DNA of 49,395 nt from Bacillota bacterium (GTDB lineage Bacteria; Bacillota; UBA4882; UBA8346): assembly GCA_023392595.1 (NCBI GenBank), contig JAEVYU010000041.1, positions 1 through 49,395 of the forward strand, in the 5' to 3' direction. This document shows positions 17,289-26,754 of the stretch, piece after piece. Under the pieces are notes generated by a model. That model ran no database searches and was not told the DNA's origin. It saw only the letters and a list, made by a program, of their open reading frames with translations. The translations under genes were made by a program, and so were the position numbers. Every line of letters starts with the position of its first letter. The first letter of the stretch is position 1.

Positions 17289-17459
17289 TTAAATGGCCTT
17301 ACCGAGCCAAAGTCCGAGAAAAACAAGGGCTAAACCGGGTACGTTATTGGCGGCAATATTGAGTAATGCGCGATATAACTGACCATTACCGATATAATAG
17401 GTACTCTCCAGCGCATACGTTGAGAAAGTCGTTAATCCGCCAAGGGGGTTCTTGGTTAC
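17289..17459 (-). pseudogene. crcB: C-terminal fragment of fluoride channel CrcB/FluC
   Basis: About 56 codons match the second half of a FluC subunit: NPLGGLTTFSTYALES carries the family motif GGxTTFSTF, and a hydrophobic helix (NNVPGLALVFLGLWLG) follows. The N-terminal half is missing: the fragment begins abruptly at the stop codon of the nitroreductase gene at 17461, which marks the deletion junction. It cannot form a channel. Confidence 0.72.
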
Positions 17460-17460
17460 G

Positions 17461-18051
17461 TTACATGAAATCCACCAAAACTTCCTTCAGGGTCCGTTTC
17501 GGCACATGCAGCACTCCCTGGCCGTCTTGATAATACTTCACCGAGTCCTTCAGCACCCCCTGGGTGCTGATATCTTCAGCCACCGGATGTTCCGCCATAT
17601 ACCCCAGGGCCACCACGGTATTAATAACATATTGTTCCGGAATGCTTAACACTTCCCTGATCTTATCCCGGTCAATGGCTCCCATCCAGCAGGTCCCCAC
17701 TCCGTCCTCCCAGGCAGTCAAAAATATGCTTTGGGCGGCTGCTCCCGCATCCAGTTCATAGCCGGCCTTTTTAATTTCGGTATCCGCCAGGATGACAATG
17801 AAGGCCACCGGTCTTTCGCCCTCCTTGGGGTCGCCCGCCGGAGCAATATATGCGGCCCACTTCACATGTTCAAAAACCGCCGCCACCTTATGGGGCTTAT
17901 CGACAATCATGAACTTTAAGGGTTGCATATTGGAAGCGGTCGGCGCCAGCCTGGCCGCATCCACATACTTTTCCAGCAAAGCCCTTTCCATCGGATCTTG
18001 TTTGAACTTGCGAATCGTCCTTCTCTGAGTTGCCGCTTCATAAACCTTCAT
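17461..18051 (-). CDS. Nitroreductase-family flavoprotein
   Basis: A 196-residue FMN-dependent oxidoreductase. RRTIRKFKQDP near the N-terminus contacts the FMN phosphate, followed by AARLAPTASNMQPLKF, AGYELDAGAAAQSIFLTAWE and GTCWMGAIDRDKIREVL, in the order seen in nitroreductases. Length and motifs are complete. The physiological substrate is unknown; the family reduces nitroaromatics, quinones or flavins with NAD(P)H. It sits 106 bases downstream of ileS on the same strand, and its 3' end abuts the fluoride-channel fragment. Confidence 0.9.
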   Translation of the reverse strand: MKVYEAATQRRTIRKFKQDPMERALLEKYVDAARLAPTASNMQPLKFMIVDKPHKVAAVFEHVKWAAYIAPAGDPKEGERPVAFIVILADTEIKKAGYELDAGAAAQSIFLTAWEDGVGTCWMGAIDRDKIREVLSIPEQYVINTVVALGYMAEHPVAEDISTQGVLKDSVKYYQDGQGVLHVPKRTLKEVLVDFM

Positions 18052-18157
18052 TCCAAATCACCTGCCATCTTTAATATCGACATACCGTCGTCGTACATTT
18101 TCCTCTTAATGGCCATTGGGTCCGGGGTTAGGTCAATCAATCTCTTCGAACTTGGGA

Positions 18158-21100
18158 TTACGCCTTGACCACCTGAATGGCAGCTTCATGCCCGTTAAGA
18201 TCCCACTTTTCAAAACCGCTCTCGGCAGATTTTTCTCTGACCACCGAAACCGCCAGCGTCTCGTCGGCCACATACTTCCCAAAGGCTTCCACCGCTGCGG
18301 CCACTTCATCGTCACTGACGAATTTCAGTTCGATGCGATCCGTCAGCTCAAAACCGGCGTTCTTGCGCATGTTCTGAACCTTGGAAACCACCTCCCGGGC
18401 CAGGCCTTCCTGGACCAGTTCCTTCGTTAAAGCGGTATTCAGGATCACATAATTCTCCTTGCTCATTTCCACCACATAACCCTGCTCTTCGCTGGTGCGG
18501 ATCTCCACATCCTCTTCCTTCAAAGTAACCGGATTGCCGCCAATGGTAAAATTCAACTCACCGCTGTTCCGCAGGGTCTTCACAAACTCTCCGGCATTCC
18601 CTTTGGAGAGTTCCCCTTCGATGCCCTTCAGGAATTTACCGTATTTGGGCCCTAAAACCGGGAAATTCGGTTTGATGGTATAGGATACGTACTGGTCGGG
18701 GTTTTCCACATATTGAATGGTTTTGACGTTCAATTCTTCCCTGACCAGTCCCTCCATGGGCGCCAGGATCTTTTGCTTTTTCAGATCCACCATGATCTGA
18801 GACAGCGGTTGTCTGACCTTGATTTGAACCTTATTCCGGGCCGCCCGGCCTAATGAGACCAGGTCGATCACCAATCCCATATGTTCCTCCAAGTCGGAAT
18901 TGATAAAGGTTTCGTCCCCCTCCGGATACATTTCCACATGGACCGTAAAGAGCTTTTTACCGTCAGCCTCCAAGTTCTGGTAGATCTCCTCGGCCATGAA
19001 GGGCGCAAAAGGAGCTATCAACTTGGCAACAGCCAGCAACACTTCCCACAGGGTCCGGTAAACGGCCTTTTTATCCTGATTCATTTCCGAGGCCCAGAAA
19101 CGGTCCCGGGTACGGCGTACATACCAATTGGAAACATCATCCACCACAAAAGCCTGAATGACCCGGACCACCCGGGTTAAATCAAAAACTTCCATATCGC
19201 TGCGGACGCCTTTGATCAGCGAATTCAAGCGGGAAATCACCCAGCGGTCGATTTCCGGCCGGTCCTTCACCGCTATGTCGTAAACAGCCGGATCGGCGCC
19301 GTCGATATTGGCATACAGGGTAAAGAAGGAAAACACGTTTTGCAGCGTGCCGAAGAATTTGGCATAAACATCCTTCACCCCGTCTTCATCAAACCGGGTC
19401 GGTGTCCATGGAGGAGACACCGCCAGCAGATACCAGCGGGTGGCATCGGCGCCGTATTTCTCCATCAATCCCCAGGGTTCCACGGCATTTCCCCTTGATT
19501 TGGACATTTTTTGGCCGTTTTTATCCAGCACCAAGTCATTGACCATTACATTTTTATAAGCCGGTTGACCGGAAATAAACGATGAAATCGCCAGCAATGA
19601 ATAAAACCAGCCCCGGGTCTGATCGATTCCTTCGCAGATAAAATCGGCCGGGAAAAGTTTATCGAAATGGTCCTTGTTTTCAAAAGGATAGTGCTGCTGG
19701 GCATAAGGCATGGCTCCGGAATCAAACCAGCAGTCAATCACCTCTTTGGTCCGGGTCATCCTGCCGCCGCATTCGCACTTTAAATGGATCCCGTCAATAT
19801 AGGGCCGGTGCAGTTCGATCGTATCCGGATCAACCTTTTCAATCGCCCGCTCCGCCAGCTCCTGCCTGGAACCGACCGAAGCCAGCTTGGAACAGGACTC
19901 GCATTTCCAAATGTTAAGCGGCGTCCCCCAATAACGGTCCCGGGAAAGGGACCAGTCAATCATATTCTCCAGCCAGTTCCCGAAACGTCCCTTTCCTACA
20001 TGTTCCGGATACCAATGAATCTGTTTATTGCATTCAATCATGCGGTCTTTGTATTTTGTGGTGGCAATATACCATGATTGCCGCGCATAATAAAGCAAAG
20101 GAGTATCGCAACGCCAGCAATAAGGATAGGAGTGGGTCAAGCGCTCTTTGGAAAAGAGCTTCCCTTCGGATTTCAAATAGCGGGTGATATCAAGATCCGT
20201 CTCCCGCACAAAACGGCCCGCCCAGAGCGGGACTTCCGGCGTAAATTTACCCTGTTTATCGACGGGCTGTAAAATCGGAAGATTGAATTTTTTGCCCAGC
20301 TGATAGTCGTCTTCGCCAAAGGCGGGCGCAATATGAACGATACCGGAACCGTCTTCGGTGGATACGAAATCGGCGGGATAAACCTGAAAGGCATTCTCTC
20401 CGGCCTTCAAAAAAGGTAATAGCTGTTCATAGCGCATTCCCACCAAATCGGAACCTTTGAGCTCTTCCAAAATCTCGCTGTCTTTTCCCAAAGCCGCATG
20501 AACCCGGTCTTTAACCAAAATATAGACGGCTTCGTCTCCGGCCTTGCGGGCTTTTACATAAGTGAACTCGGGGTTTACCGCCAACGCCACGTTGGAAGGA
20601 AGGGTCCAGGGGGTGGTAGTCCAGACCAGAAAATATTCGCCCTCTTTACCGCATACTTTCATCCGCACATAAATGGAGTCAATGGTCTCATCCTTATATC
20701 CCAGCGAAACTTCATGAGAAGCAAGGGGAGTCCCGCAGCGGGCGCAATAGGGCATAATTTTGTGGCCTTCATAGATCAGGCCCTGATCAAAATATTGTTT
20801 CAAAATCCACCAGGCGGTCTCGATATAGTTATTATCCAGGGTGATATAGGGATGGTCCATATCGATCCAGTAGCCGATCCGTTCCGTCAGCCGCCGCCAT
20901 TCTTGTACATAGGTAAAAACCGATTCCCGGCATTTTTTATTAAAGGGTTCGATTCCATAGGCCTCGATTTCGGGCTTGGAAGAGATGCCTAATTGTTTTT
21001 CCACTTCGATCTCAACCGGCAATCCGTGCGTATCCCATCCGGCCTTACGGTGAACTTGATACCCTTGCATGGTCTTATAGCGGCAGACGGTATCCTTTAA

Positions 21101-21295
21101 AGTACGGGCCAGTACATGGTGAATGCCAGGCTTGCCATTGGCGGTGGGCGGTCCATCATAAAAAATATAACGGGGTGACCCTTCACGAGCCGTAACGCTG
21201 CGATCGGGGACCTTTTCACTGAGCCAATGATTTAAAACCGTTTCTTCCTTTTGTTTGATCGGTATCTTGGTATCGACCTCTTTAAACTGATGCAT
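18158..21295 (-). CDS. ileS: Isoleucine--tRNA ligase, eukaryote-type (IleRS2)
   Basis: A 1045-residue class I aminoacyl-tRNA synthetase. Motifs: PPTANGKPGIHHVLART (HIGH region) with TMQGYQVHRKAGWDTHGLPV, the CP1 editing domain (residues about 190-390, with WTTTPWTLPSNVALAVNPE), KMSKSRGNAVEP, and the anticodon-binding C-terminus. Length and the DTHGLP variant fit the eukaryote/archaea-like IleRS2 group, whose members are often naturally mupirocin-resistant (family knowledge, not tested here). AGGGG precedes the ATG. Its regulation by isoleucine is indicated by the T-box at 22021-22340, which reads AUC in the specifier loop; the methyltransferase-like gene lies between the two. Confidence 0.96.
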   Translation of the reverse strand: MHQFKEVDTKIPIKQKEETVLNHWLSEKVPDRSVTAREGSPRYIFYDGPPTANGKPGIHHVLARTLKDTVCRYKTMQGYQVHRKAGWDTHGLPVEIEVEKQLGISSKPEIEAYGIEPFNKKCRESVFTYVQEWRRLTERIGYWIDMDHPYITLDNNYIETAWWILKQYFDQGLIYEGHKIMPYCARCGTPLASHEVSLGYKDETIDSIYVRMKVCGKEGEYFLVWTTTPWTLPSNVALAVNPEFTYVKARKAGDEAVYILVKDRVHAALGKDSEILEELKGSDLVGMRYEQLLPFLKAGENAFQVYPADFVSTEDGSGIVHIAPAFGEDDYQLGKKFNLPILQPVDKQGKFTPEVPLWAGRFVRETDLDITRYLKSEGKLFSKERLTHSYPYCWRCDTPLLYYARQSWYIATTKYKDRMIECNKQIHWYPEHVGKGRFGNWLENMIDWSLSRDRYWGTPLNIWKCESCSKLASVGSRQELAERAIEKVDPDTIELHRPYIDGIHLKCECGGRMTRTKEVIDCWFDSGAMPYAQQHYPFENKDHFDKLFPADFICEGIDQTRGWFYSLLAISSFISGQPAYKNVMVNDLVLDKNGQKMSKSRGNAVEPWGLMEKYGADATRWYLLAVSPPWTPTRFDEDGVKDVYAKFFGTLQNVFSFFTLYANIDGADPAVYDIAVKDRPEIDRWVISRLNSLIKGVRSDMEVFDLTRVVRVIQAFVVDDVSNWYVRRTRDRFWASEMNQDKKAVYRTLWEVLLAVAKLIAPFAPFMAEEIYQNLEADGKKLFTVHVEMYPEGDETFINSDLEEHMGLVIDLVSLGRAARNKVQIKVRQPLSQIMVDLKKQKILAPMEGLVREELNVKTIQYVENPDQYVSYTIKPNFPVLGPKYGKFLKGIEGELSKGNAGEFVKTLRNSGELNFTIGGNPVTLKEEDVEIRTSEEQGYVVEMSKENYVILNTALTKELVQEGLAREVVSKVQNMRKNAGFELTDRIELKFVSDDEVAAAVEAFGKYVADETLAVSVVREKSAESGFEKWDLNGHEAAIQVVKA

Positions 21296-21310
21296 CCATC
21301 TTTCCCCTTC

Positions 21311-21970
21311 CTAAATATTGTTCTCACAAACATCTATATAAGCTGTGATAAGCTTTCCTTCACCGTTATGGTCCATCGCTTCAACCTCTGCCACATTCCC
21401 AAATACCTGATGCAGATGGCGCTGTAATTGAAGGGAAGGCGCTGCAGACCAGATCGTGAGTGTACCTTGGGGTTTTAGCATTTCCTTTAGCCGTTGCAAA
21501 TAATTTTCACCATAAAGCGGCGCGTTCCCTTCATGGCACAACCAATCCGGGCCGTTATCAATATCCAGGGCGATTAAATCATATTTTTGCCGGCAATCAT
21601 CGATAAACCCCAAAAGATCCCGGTTTACGATTTCGGTGCGCGGATCCGTTACCCATTGCGAGGTATTTCCGATTAAACCCCGGCGGTGCCATTGAATGAT
21701 TTCCGCTTCCAATTCAACCACGGTCACTTCCGTCACAGCCCTGTTACTTAAGGCCGTTTGAAGGGAGAAGCCCAAGCCCATCCCCCCAATCAGGACCTGT
21801 AAACAATCCTGGCGGGCGAGCCTGCTCAAACCGATTTCCACCAATGCCCCCGATGAATTGCCGCTGGCCGAAGACATCAAAAACTGGCCATCCATGATAA
21901 TTTCGTAACCGGCCGCTCCCTCTCTTAAAATCACTTCACCGTTTTCAGTATTTTCCCGCGCTAAAATCAT
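21311..21970 (-). CDS. Spermidine-synthase-like methyltransferase-fold protein
   Basis: A 219-residue Rossmann-fold protein of the spermidine synthase-like group: glycine-rich loop LIGGMGLGFSLQTAL (residues 60-74), acidic ribose-binding VVELEAEIIQWHRR, and LIALDIDNGPDW where catalytic aspartate sits in true synthases. The motif at the last position differs from the DxxDP of aminopropyltransferases and the N-terminal beta domain is short, so polyamine synthesis is doubtful. It is the first gene after the T-box and is followed by ileS after 15 bases, so it should be induced with ileS under isoleucine starvation. Function unknown. Confidence 0.7.
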   Translation of the reverse strand: MILARENTENGEVILREGAAGYEIIMDGQFLMSSASGNSSGALVEIGLSRLARQDCLQVLIGGMGLGFSLQTALSNRAVTEVTVVELEAEIIQWHRRGLIGNTSQWVTDPRTEIVNRDLLGFIDDCRQKYDLIALDIDNGPDWLCHEGNAPLYGENYLQRLKEMLKPQGTLTIWSAAPSLQLQRHLHQVFGNVAEVEAMDHNGEGKLITAYIDVCENNI

Positions 21971-22020
21971 TCATCTAGCCTCTTCAGATCCATAAAGCAT
22001 CTTTCCGACCTCTTGATAAT

Positions 22021-22340
22021 AAAAAAACCCGCCCCTAAAAATGGGACGAGTAAGTTTACCCGCGATACCACCCAGCTTTAAAAAGCAGTCCGCCCTCGCT
22101 CAAGGGCACGTTTTTTAACGATTGCTTTTTCGCCTCAACATCGATAACGGTGAACGCCGGCGTTTCTTACGGTCTCCCTTGCCATCCATCCTTAGGGATT
22201 TTTAAGGAATAAACTTTCTGAAACGCAACTCCGGGGCGATTTTCCCATCTTCGCTCTGCACCGGCTTTCACCTGGCCCGGCTCTCTACTGCCAGCTTACA
22301 GTGGTACTCTTCCCCATCACAGCTTTTTTCAATATCATCA
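22021..22340 (-). promoter_or_regulatory. T-box riboswitch, isoleucine specific
   Basis: On the minus strand the T-box core GGGTGGTATCGCG (22061-22073) is followed by the terminator stem CTCGTCCC/GGGGCGGG (22043-22050 with 22028-22035) and a seven-T run. Stem I begins with GGGGAAGAGTACC near 22315 (AGUA motif) and its specifier loop GGGAAAATCGCCCC shows ATC at 22238-22240, an isoleucine codon. Uncharged tRNA-Ile should stabilise the antiterminator and turn on the methyltransferase-like gene and ileS. Confidence 0.92.
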
Positions 22341-22353
22341 TAATTTAGTGTTT

Positions 22354-22382
22354 ATTATAATACAATAACATCCTCCCGTCAA
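22354..22382 (-). promoter_or_regulatory. Promoter of the T-box transcript
   Basis: TTGACG (22377-22382) and TATAAT (22354-22359) are separated by 17 bases on the minus strand, immediately upstream of the T-box leader. Confidence 0.8.
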
Positions 22383-22409
22383 CGTCCGAAAGAAAATGAG
22401 GACTTTAGG

Positions 22410-22739
22410 CTAATTTACAGGGAAAAAGTCTTCCCGTTGCGGGGTAAATATATCGATGATAATCGAATCTTCCAAAGCCGTCACGCCATGGGGTACTTCG
22501 GGATTCACATAATAGCTGTCCCCGGCTTTGATCACGGTTTTTTTCCCATCCAGTTCAAATTCAAAACTACCTTGAACAATATAGCTTACCTGTTCGTGAG
22601 GATGAGTGTGAACAGCTCCAACGGCTCCCTTTTTAAATTTTACTTCCACCGTCATCAAGCTTCCCTCCGCTGCCAGTATCTTCCTTTCAACCCCCTGTCC
22701 TACTGAGATTGGCATTACTTTTGAATTTTCAATAATCAT
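22410..22739 (-). CDS. Cupin-domain protein
   Basis: A small single-domain cupin of 109 residues from ATG 22739, chosen because AGGAAG lies 8 bases upstream; the open frame extends 21 codons further without a site. Motif 1 is visible as AVHTHPHEQVSYIVQGSFEFEL and motif 2 as YYVNPEVPHGVTAL, so the metal-binding His/Glu set is intact. It follows the DeoR-type regulator by 55 bases on the same strand and likely belongs to its regulon. Cupins of this size are often sugar- or pectin-derived-compound binding or isomerising proteins; no substrate can be assigned. Confidence 0.8.
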   Translation of the reverse strand: MIIENSKVMPISVGQGVERKILAAEGSLMTVEVKFKKGAVGAVHTHPHEQVSYIVQGSFEFELDGKKTVIKAGDSYYVNPEVPHGVTALEDSIIIDIFTPQREDFFPVN

Positions 22740-22794
22740 TCGATGATCTTCCTTTCGTTTCAAAAAATGAATCCATCCCCAATGGATTATTGGA

Positions 22795-23556
22795 TTAAAC
22801 AACCTCTAACTTTATATTTTTCCGGCTTAAAAATGTCCGATCTTCGCCGGTGAGCCGGTTATCGGTGATCAAGATGTCGACATCTTCCAGGGAAGCAAAT
22901 GAAACGAAAGCCAATTGATGAAACTTGCTATAATCGGCCAAACAGATAACCTGTCTTGCGGAGTGAATCATGGCCCGTTTTACCTCTACTTCTTCTGCGG
23001 AGAACACGGTCAACCCCTGTTTAAAATCCAAAGCGCTGGTGCCTAAAAAAAGTTTATTTGCGTTATACCTTTGAATCATTTTTTCAGCATCATTCCCCAG
23101 TAAAGTAAGAACTCCTTCCCGCCTAAGCTTGCCGCCGGCTACGTAAAGTGTGATGTTTTCCCTGGAAATGAGTTCCCCGGCAATCGTCAAATCATTGGTA
23201 ATGACGGTCAATTCTTTATCTCCCAACCCTTTGGCAATTTCAAGATTGGTACTCCCGCCATCGATAATGATGATATCCCGTTCTTCGATGTACTTTTGGG
23301 CTGCCGCAGCGATTCTTTTTTTTTCGGGTACATTTTGCCCCTTGCGTTGCAAAATCGGAAAGATATTATTGCCGTTCTGTTTTAATGAGGCGCCGCCATG
23401 AAACCTTTCCACCAAACCCAACTCTTCTAATTTCGTCAGATCCTGGCGAATCGTTTTCCCTGTGACATTAAACCGCTCGCAAAGGGAATTTACATCGACG
23501 GCCCCTTCTTTTTCAAGTATCCGGGTAATTTCCTCCAGCCTTTGAACTGAAAACAT
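22795..23556 (-). CDS. DeoR-family transcriptional regulator
   Basis: A 253-residue repressor. The N-terminal winged helix (MFSVQRLEEITRILEKEG, then DVNSLCERFNVTGKTIRQDL) is followed by the DeoR C-terminal sensor domain with IIIDGGSTNLEIAKGL, TVITNDLTIAGEL, LFLGTSALDFKQGLTVF and the final CLADYSKF. These loops bind phosphorylated sugars. It is the first gene of a two-gene unit with the cupin and probably controls a carbohydrate pathway located elsewhere. Confidence 0.9.
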   Translation of the reverse strand: MFSVQRLEEITRILEKEGAVDVNSLCERFNVTGKTIRQDLTKLEELGLVERFHGGASLKQNGNNIFPILQRKGQNVPEKKRIAAAAQKYIEERDIIIIDGGSTNLEIAKGLGDKELTVITNDLTIAGELISRENITLYVAGGKLRREGVLTLLGNDAEKMIQRYNANKLFLGTSALDFKQGLTVFSAEEVEVKRAMIHSARQVICLADYSKFHQLAFVSFASLEDVDILITDNRLTGEDRTFLSRKNIKLEVV

Positions 23557-23817
23557 GGCCTCTCTCCTTGTCCTTGAAAATTATACCATGATAAATAAAC
23601 ATTCACAAACCCATTGATTCATCCCCGAATCTACCGGCCATAAACCAAAAGAATTCCCGGCCTCATGGGTTTTTTAGGAGCCAAAAGATAATATATGAAC
23701 CCGCTTAAACCCCATACATTCCTTATGGTGAATTCTCGATATGGGTACAAAATACCTACCGGGGTACAAAGGAAGAACAAAAACAAAATGAACTTTACGG
23801 TTCTGCTCCAAACATTG

Positions 23818-23853
23818 AAAAGAGCTTCTGACTCAGAAGCCAGAAGCTCTTTT
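23818..23853. terminator. Perfect 13-bp hairpin, terminator of nadE
   Basis: AAAAGAGCTTCTG (23818-23830) and CAGAAGCTCTTTT (23841-23853) form a perfect stem with a 10-base loop. It is A/T-flanked on both sides, so it can terminate in both directions. Confidence 0.8.
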
Positions 23854-23889
23854 GTAAATTACAATCAACCTCCAAATTCCCCTAAAAAT

Positions 23890-25539
23890 TTAATAGGCCA
23901 ACTTTTTGGCCACCGGCATGCGACGGCCGACGCCAAATGCTTTGGAAGTCACTTTTAATCCTGGAGCTGCCTGTTTACGCTTATATTCATTGCGATCGAC
24001 CGTCCTCACCACCCAAAGGACCGTTTCCCGGTCCATGCCCTGTTCGACAATTTCATCCACAGAATATCCTTCTTCAATATAATCATGCAATATTTTATCC
24101 AAAACCGGGTAAGGAGGTAAGGTGTCCTGATCGGTCTGATCCGGGCGGAGTTCAGCCGATGGCGCTTTTTCAATGGTATTTTGGGGGATGATTTCTTTTT
24201 GCCGGTTCACATACTCCGCCAGTTCATAAACCATGGTTTTGGGCACATCGGAAATTACACTTAATCCCCCGCTCATATCGCCGTAAAGGGTGCAATATCC
24301 AACTGCCAGTTCACTCTTATTGCCGGTGGATAATAACAAATATCCGAATTTATTGGAGAAAGCCATTAAGATATTACCGCGTATCCGGGCCTGAATATTT
24401 TCCTCCGTGGCGTCACTCTCTTTGCCTGCAAAATACTGCTTCAGCGACTGCAAATACCCCTCATGAATCGGTGCAATCGGAATGATTTCAAACCGAATCC
24501 CCAGATTTTCAGCCAATTTTCGCGAGTCCTCCACGCTGCCGCCTGATGAGAATTGAGAAGGCATCGTTATGCCCAGTACGTTCTCTTTACCGAGAGCGGA
24601 TACTGCCAAGGTCGCAGTAAGGGCCGAGTCTATTCCGCCCGACAAACCAACCACAGCTCCTTTAAATCCGCATTTTTTTAAATAATCCCCCAAACCCAAC
24701 ACCAACGCCTGGTATACGGAGTCAATTTTTTCACAAGGTTTAAAAGGATCTGCTTCTCCGGGCTTGTTCATATCGACTGTCCAAAGATATTCTTGAAATA
24801 AAGGCGCAACGACTATCGGATTGCCTTCCTTATCAAAGCACATACTACCCCCGTCAAAGATCAGATCGTCGTTCCCTCCGATTTGGTTTACAAAGACAAA
24901 GGGAATATGGTGTTTTTGAGCATGATTGCGAATCAGGTTGTAACGAAGTTCATCTTTACCCAGATGAAACGGGGAAGCGGAAATATTAATCAACAATGTA
25001 GCGCCTTGTTCGGCCAGTTTCCGGATAGGATCTTCATCATATAGCAGCCGGTCGGGCCAGAAATCCGGGTCATTCCAGGCATCTTCACAGATGGAAATTC
25101 CAAGCCGTTCACCCTTGAAAGATATAATCTCTATTTCTGAGGCCGGATCAAAATGCCGCGCTTCGTCAAACACATCATAAGTGGGTAATAATGACTTTTG
25201 TTGCACCAGTAGGACTTCCCCCCGGTAAATCAGGACCGCAGCATTGGCTAGTCCTTTTCCTCTATCTTGCCCCGTCGGTAACGGAGCCCCAATAATCAAA
25301 CCGGTTTCCGGATATTCCAACGATATTTGGGTCAGCTTGTTAATGGCCTGGTCCACTTTTTGGATAAACCAACCTTTTTCCAATAAATCCTTCGGTGGGT
25401 AACCGACTATAAAAAGTTCCGGAAAAACTATCAAGTCGGTTTGATCAATCGTACTTCTTTCCAGAGCTTCCTTTACTTTTTCGATATTACCGTCGATATC
25501 GCCAACTACCGGATTCAATTGGGCCAACGTCACCTTCAT
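23890..25539 (-). CDS. nadE: Glutamine-dependent NAD(+) synthetase
   Basis: A 549-residue two-domain enzyme that makes NAD from deamido-NAD, ATP and glutamine. The N-terminal nitrilase-type glutaminase has its triad E41 (FPELFIVG), K115 (QQKSLLPTYDVF) and C151 (SICEDAW). The C-terminal synthetase has the PPi loop GLSGGIDSALTATLAV, STGNKSELAVGYCTLYGDM and SDVPKT. Both domains are complete, so ammonia is supplied from glutamine by channelling. AGGAGG lies 8 bases before the ATG. It appears monocistronic with its own terminator. Confidence 0.95.
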   Translation of the reverse strand: MKVTLAQLNPVVGDIDGNIEKVKEALERSTIDQTDLIVFPELFIVGYPPKDLLEKGWFIQKVDQAINKLTQISLEYPETGLIIGAPLPTGQDRGKGLANAAVLIYRGEVLLVQQKSLLPTYDVFDEARHFDPASEIEIISFKGERLGISICEDAWNDPDFWPDRLLYDEDPIRKLAEQGATLLINISASPFHLGKDELRYNLIRNHAQKHHIPFVFVNQIGGNDDLIFDGGSMCFDKEGNPIVVAPLFQEYLWTVDMNKPGEADPFKPCEKIDSVYQALVLGLGDYLKKCGFKGAVVGLSGGIDSALTATLAVSALGKENVLGITMPSQFSSGGSVEDSRKLAENLGIRFEIIPIAPIHEGYLQSLKQYFAGKESDATEENIQARIRGNILMAFSNKFGYLLLSTGNKSELAVGYCTLYGDMSGGLSVISDVPKTMVYELAEYVNRQKEIIPQNTIEKAPSAELRPDQTDQDTLPPYPVLDKILHDYIEEGYSVDEIVEQGMDRETVLWVVRTVDRNEYKRKQAAPGLKVTSKAFGVGRRMPVAKKLAY

Positions 25540-25664
25540 GGAAACATCCTCCTGGTTTGCTTTACAAACTTTTCTTAATTATACCACCCAATTGAAGCGT
25601 TTCCTCCATGGTTATGTTAATTTTTTCGTTAAAACCTCCTATCGATTCACGTGCCCTGACCGGG

Positions 25665-26657
25665 TTAGGCTCCTTCAATGATTCCCTCCAAGTTCAGTCC
25701 GCATTTTGGGCAGGCCCCCTTGGCAAGAATCCGGGTCCGGTATCCTTCCCTGGCGATTAAAAGAGTCCCACAATCCGGGCAAACTGTATTACTGGGGCCA
25801 TTGGCATTGCCCAGATATACAAATTTCAAATATTGGCGGGCCCTCTCTGCCGCCTCTTGCATCGTCTCTTCCGACGTGGCGGGTATGGAAAGCCGATAAT
25901 TGGGAAAATACCGCGAAAGATGCAGGGGGATCTCGGAATCAATCCCGGCAATCCATTCCGCCATGGCGCCGATTTGTTCCGGGTCATCATTTTCTCCGGG
26001 AATGATTAGCGTGGTAAGCTCTAGATGTATCCGTCCAGCGGCGGCCTTAATATTATCCAACACGGGCTGCAATTTCCCATGGCAGAGTTTCCGGTAATAC
26101 CCTTCGTCAAACCCTTTTAGATCGATGTTTGCGGCATCCGTCCATTTTAATAAATCGGACCATGGCCGGGGATTTAAAAAAGCATTGGTAACCAATACGT
26201 TTTTGAGACCATATTCGTGAACCATCGGCATGGTTTCCATTAAAAATTCAAACCATACTCCAGGCTCGGAATAAGTGTATGCCAACCCGATATTATCCTC
26301 GGTTTGATGAGTTTCAAAAGTCAAATCAGCTAATTCCCGTGGTTGAACAATCCTGCAGGGAGCTTCTTCCCTAGAAATTTGCCAGTTCTGACAAAACTGG
26401 CAAGCCAGGCTGCAGCCCACCGTTCCGACGGAAAGGATGGGTTTCCCCGGACAAAAATGATATAATGGCTTTTTTTCAATGGGATCCAGAGAGATACTTG
26501 AAACTTTGCCATAATTGGCGCTGACTAGTTCACCCGCTTCATGCCGTCTGACTTTGCAAAATCCGGTGCTGCCGGGAGCAAGATTACAGCTTTGCGGACA
26601 TAAAAGACAATGAATCTTTAAGTCCGGTCCTACTTGATAATAACTTGCCGTATGCAT
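25665..26657 (-). CDS. amrS: AmmeMemoRadiSam system radical SAM enzyme
   Basis: A 330-residue radical SAM protein. The N-terminal CLLCPQSCNLAPGSTGFCKV cysteine module is characteristic of the family. The cluster motif is CSLACQFCQNW (CxxxCxxC), followed by AYTYSEPGVWFEF and VLVTNAFLNP. The C-terminus has a zinc-ribbon-like pair (CPDCG...CPKCG). ATG 26657 is used; the frame extends 4 codons to a TTG. The upstream gene on the same strand encodes the AMMECR1 partner, 97 bases away, completing the A-type/radical SAM pair of the AmmeMemoRadiSam system, whose chemistry is still undefined. Confidence 0.9.
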   Translation of the reverse strand: MHTASYYQVGPDLKIHCLLCPQSCNLAPGSTGFCKVRRHEAGELVSANYGKVSSISLDPIEKKPLYHFCPGKPILSVGTVGCSLACQFCQNWQISREEAPCRIVQPRELADLTFETHQTEDNIGLAYTYSEPGVWFEFLMETMPMVHEYGLKNVLVTNAFLNPRPWSDLLKWTDAANIDLKGFDEGYYRKLCHGKLQPVLDNIKAAAGRIHLELTTLIIPGENDDPEQIGAMAEWIAGIDSEIPLHLSRYFPNYRLSIPATSEETMQEAAERARQYLKFVYLGNANGPSNTVCPDCGTLLIAREGYRTRILAKGACPKCGLNLEGIIEGA

Positions 26658-26754
26658 TTTCCCCTTCAACTCGCTATCGGCTCCCTCAAATTTTTAACAA
26701 ACTCCATGGCCTAAGTTGCCGCACAATCCTCAAATCCGGTCAATCCTAGCCGGG

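Noticed and set aside
21311..21970. True spermidine synthase
   Set aside because: The catalytic DxxDP-type motif and the N-terminal beta domain are not typical.
23695..23958. 87-aa plus-strand ORF
   Set aside because: It spans the nadE terminator hairpin and overlaps the nadE 3' end on the other strand.
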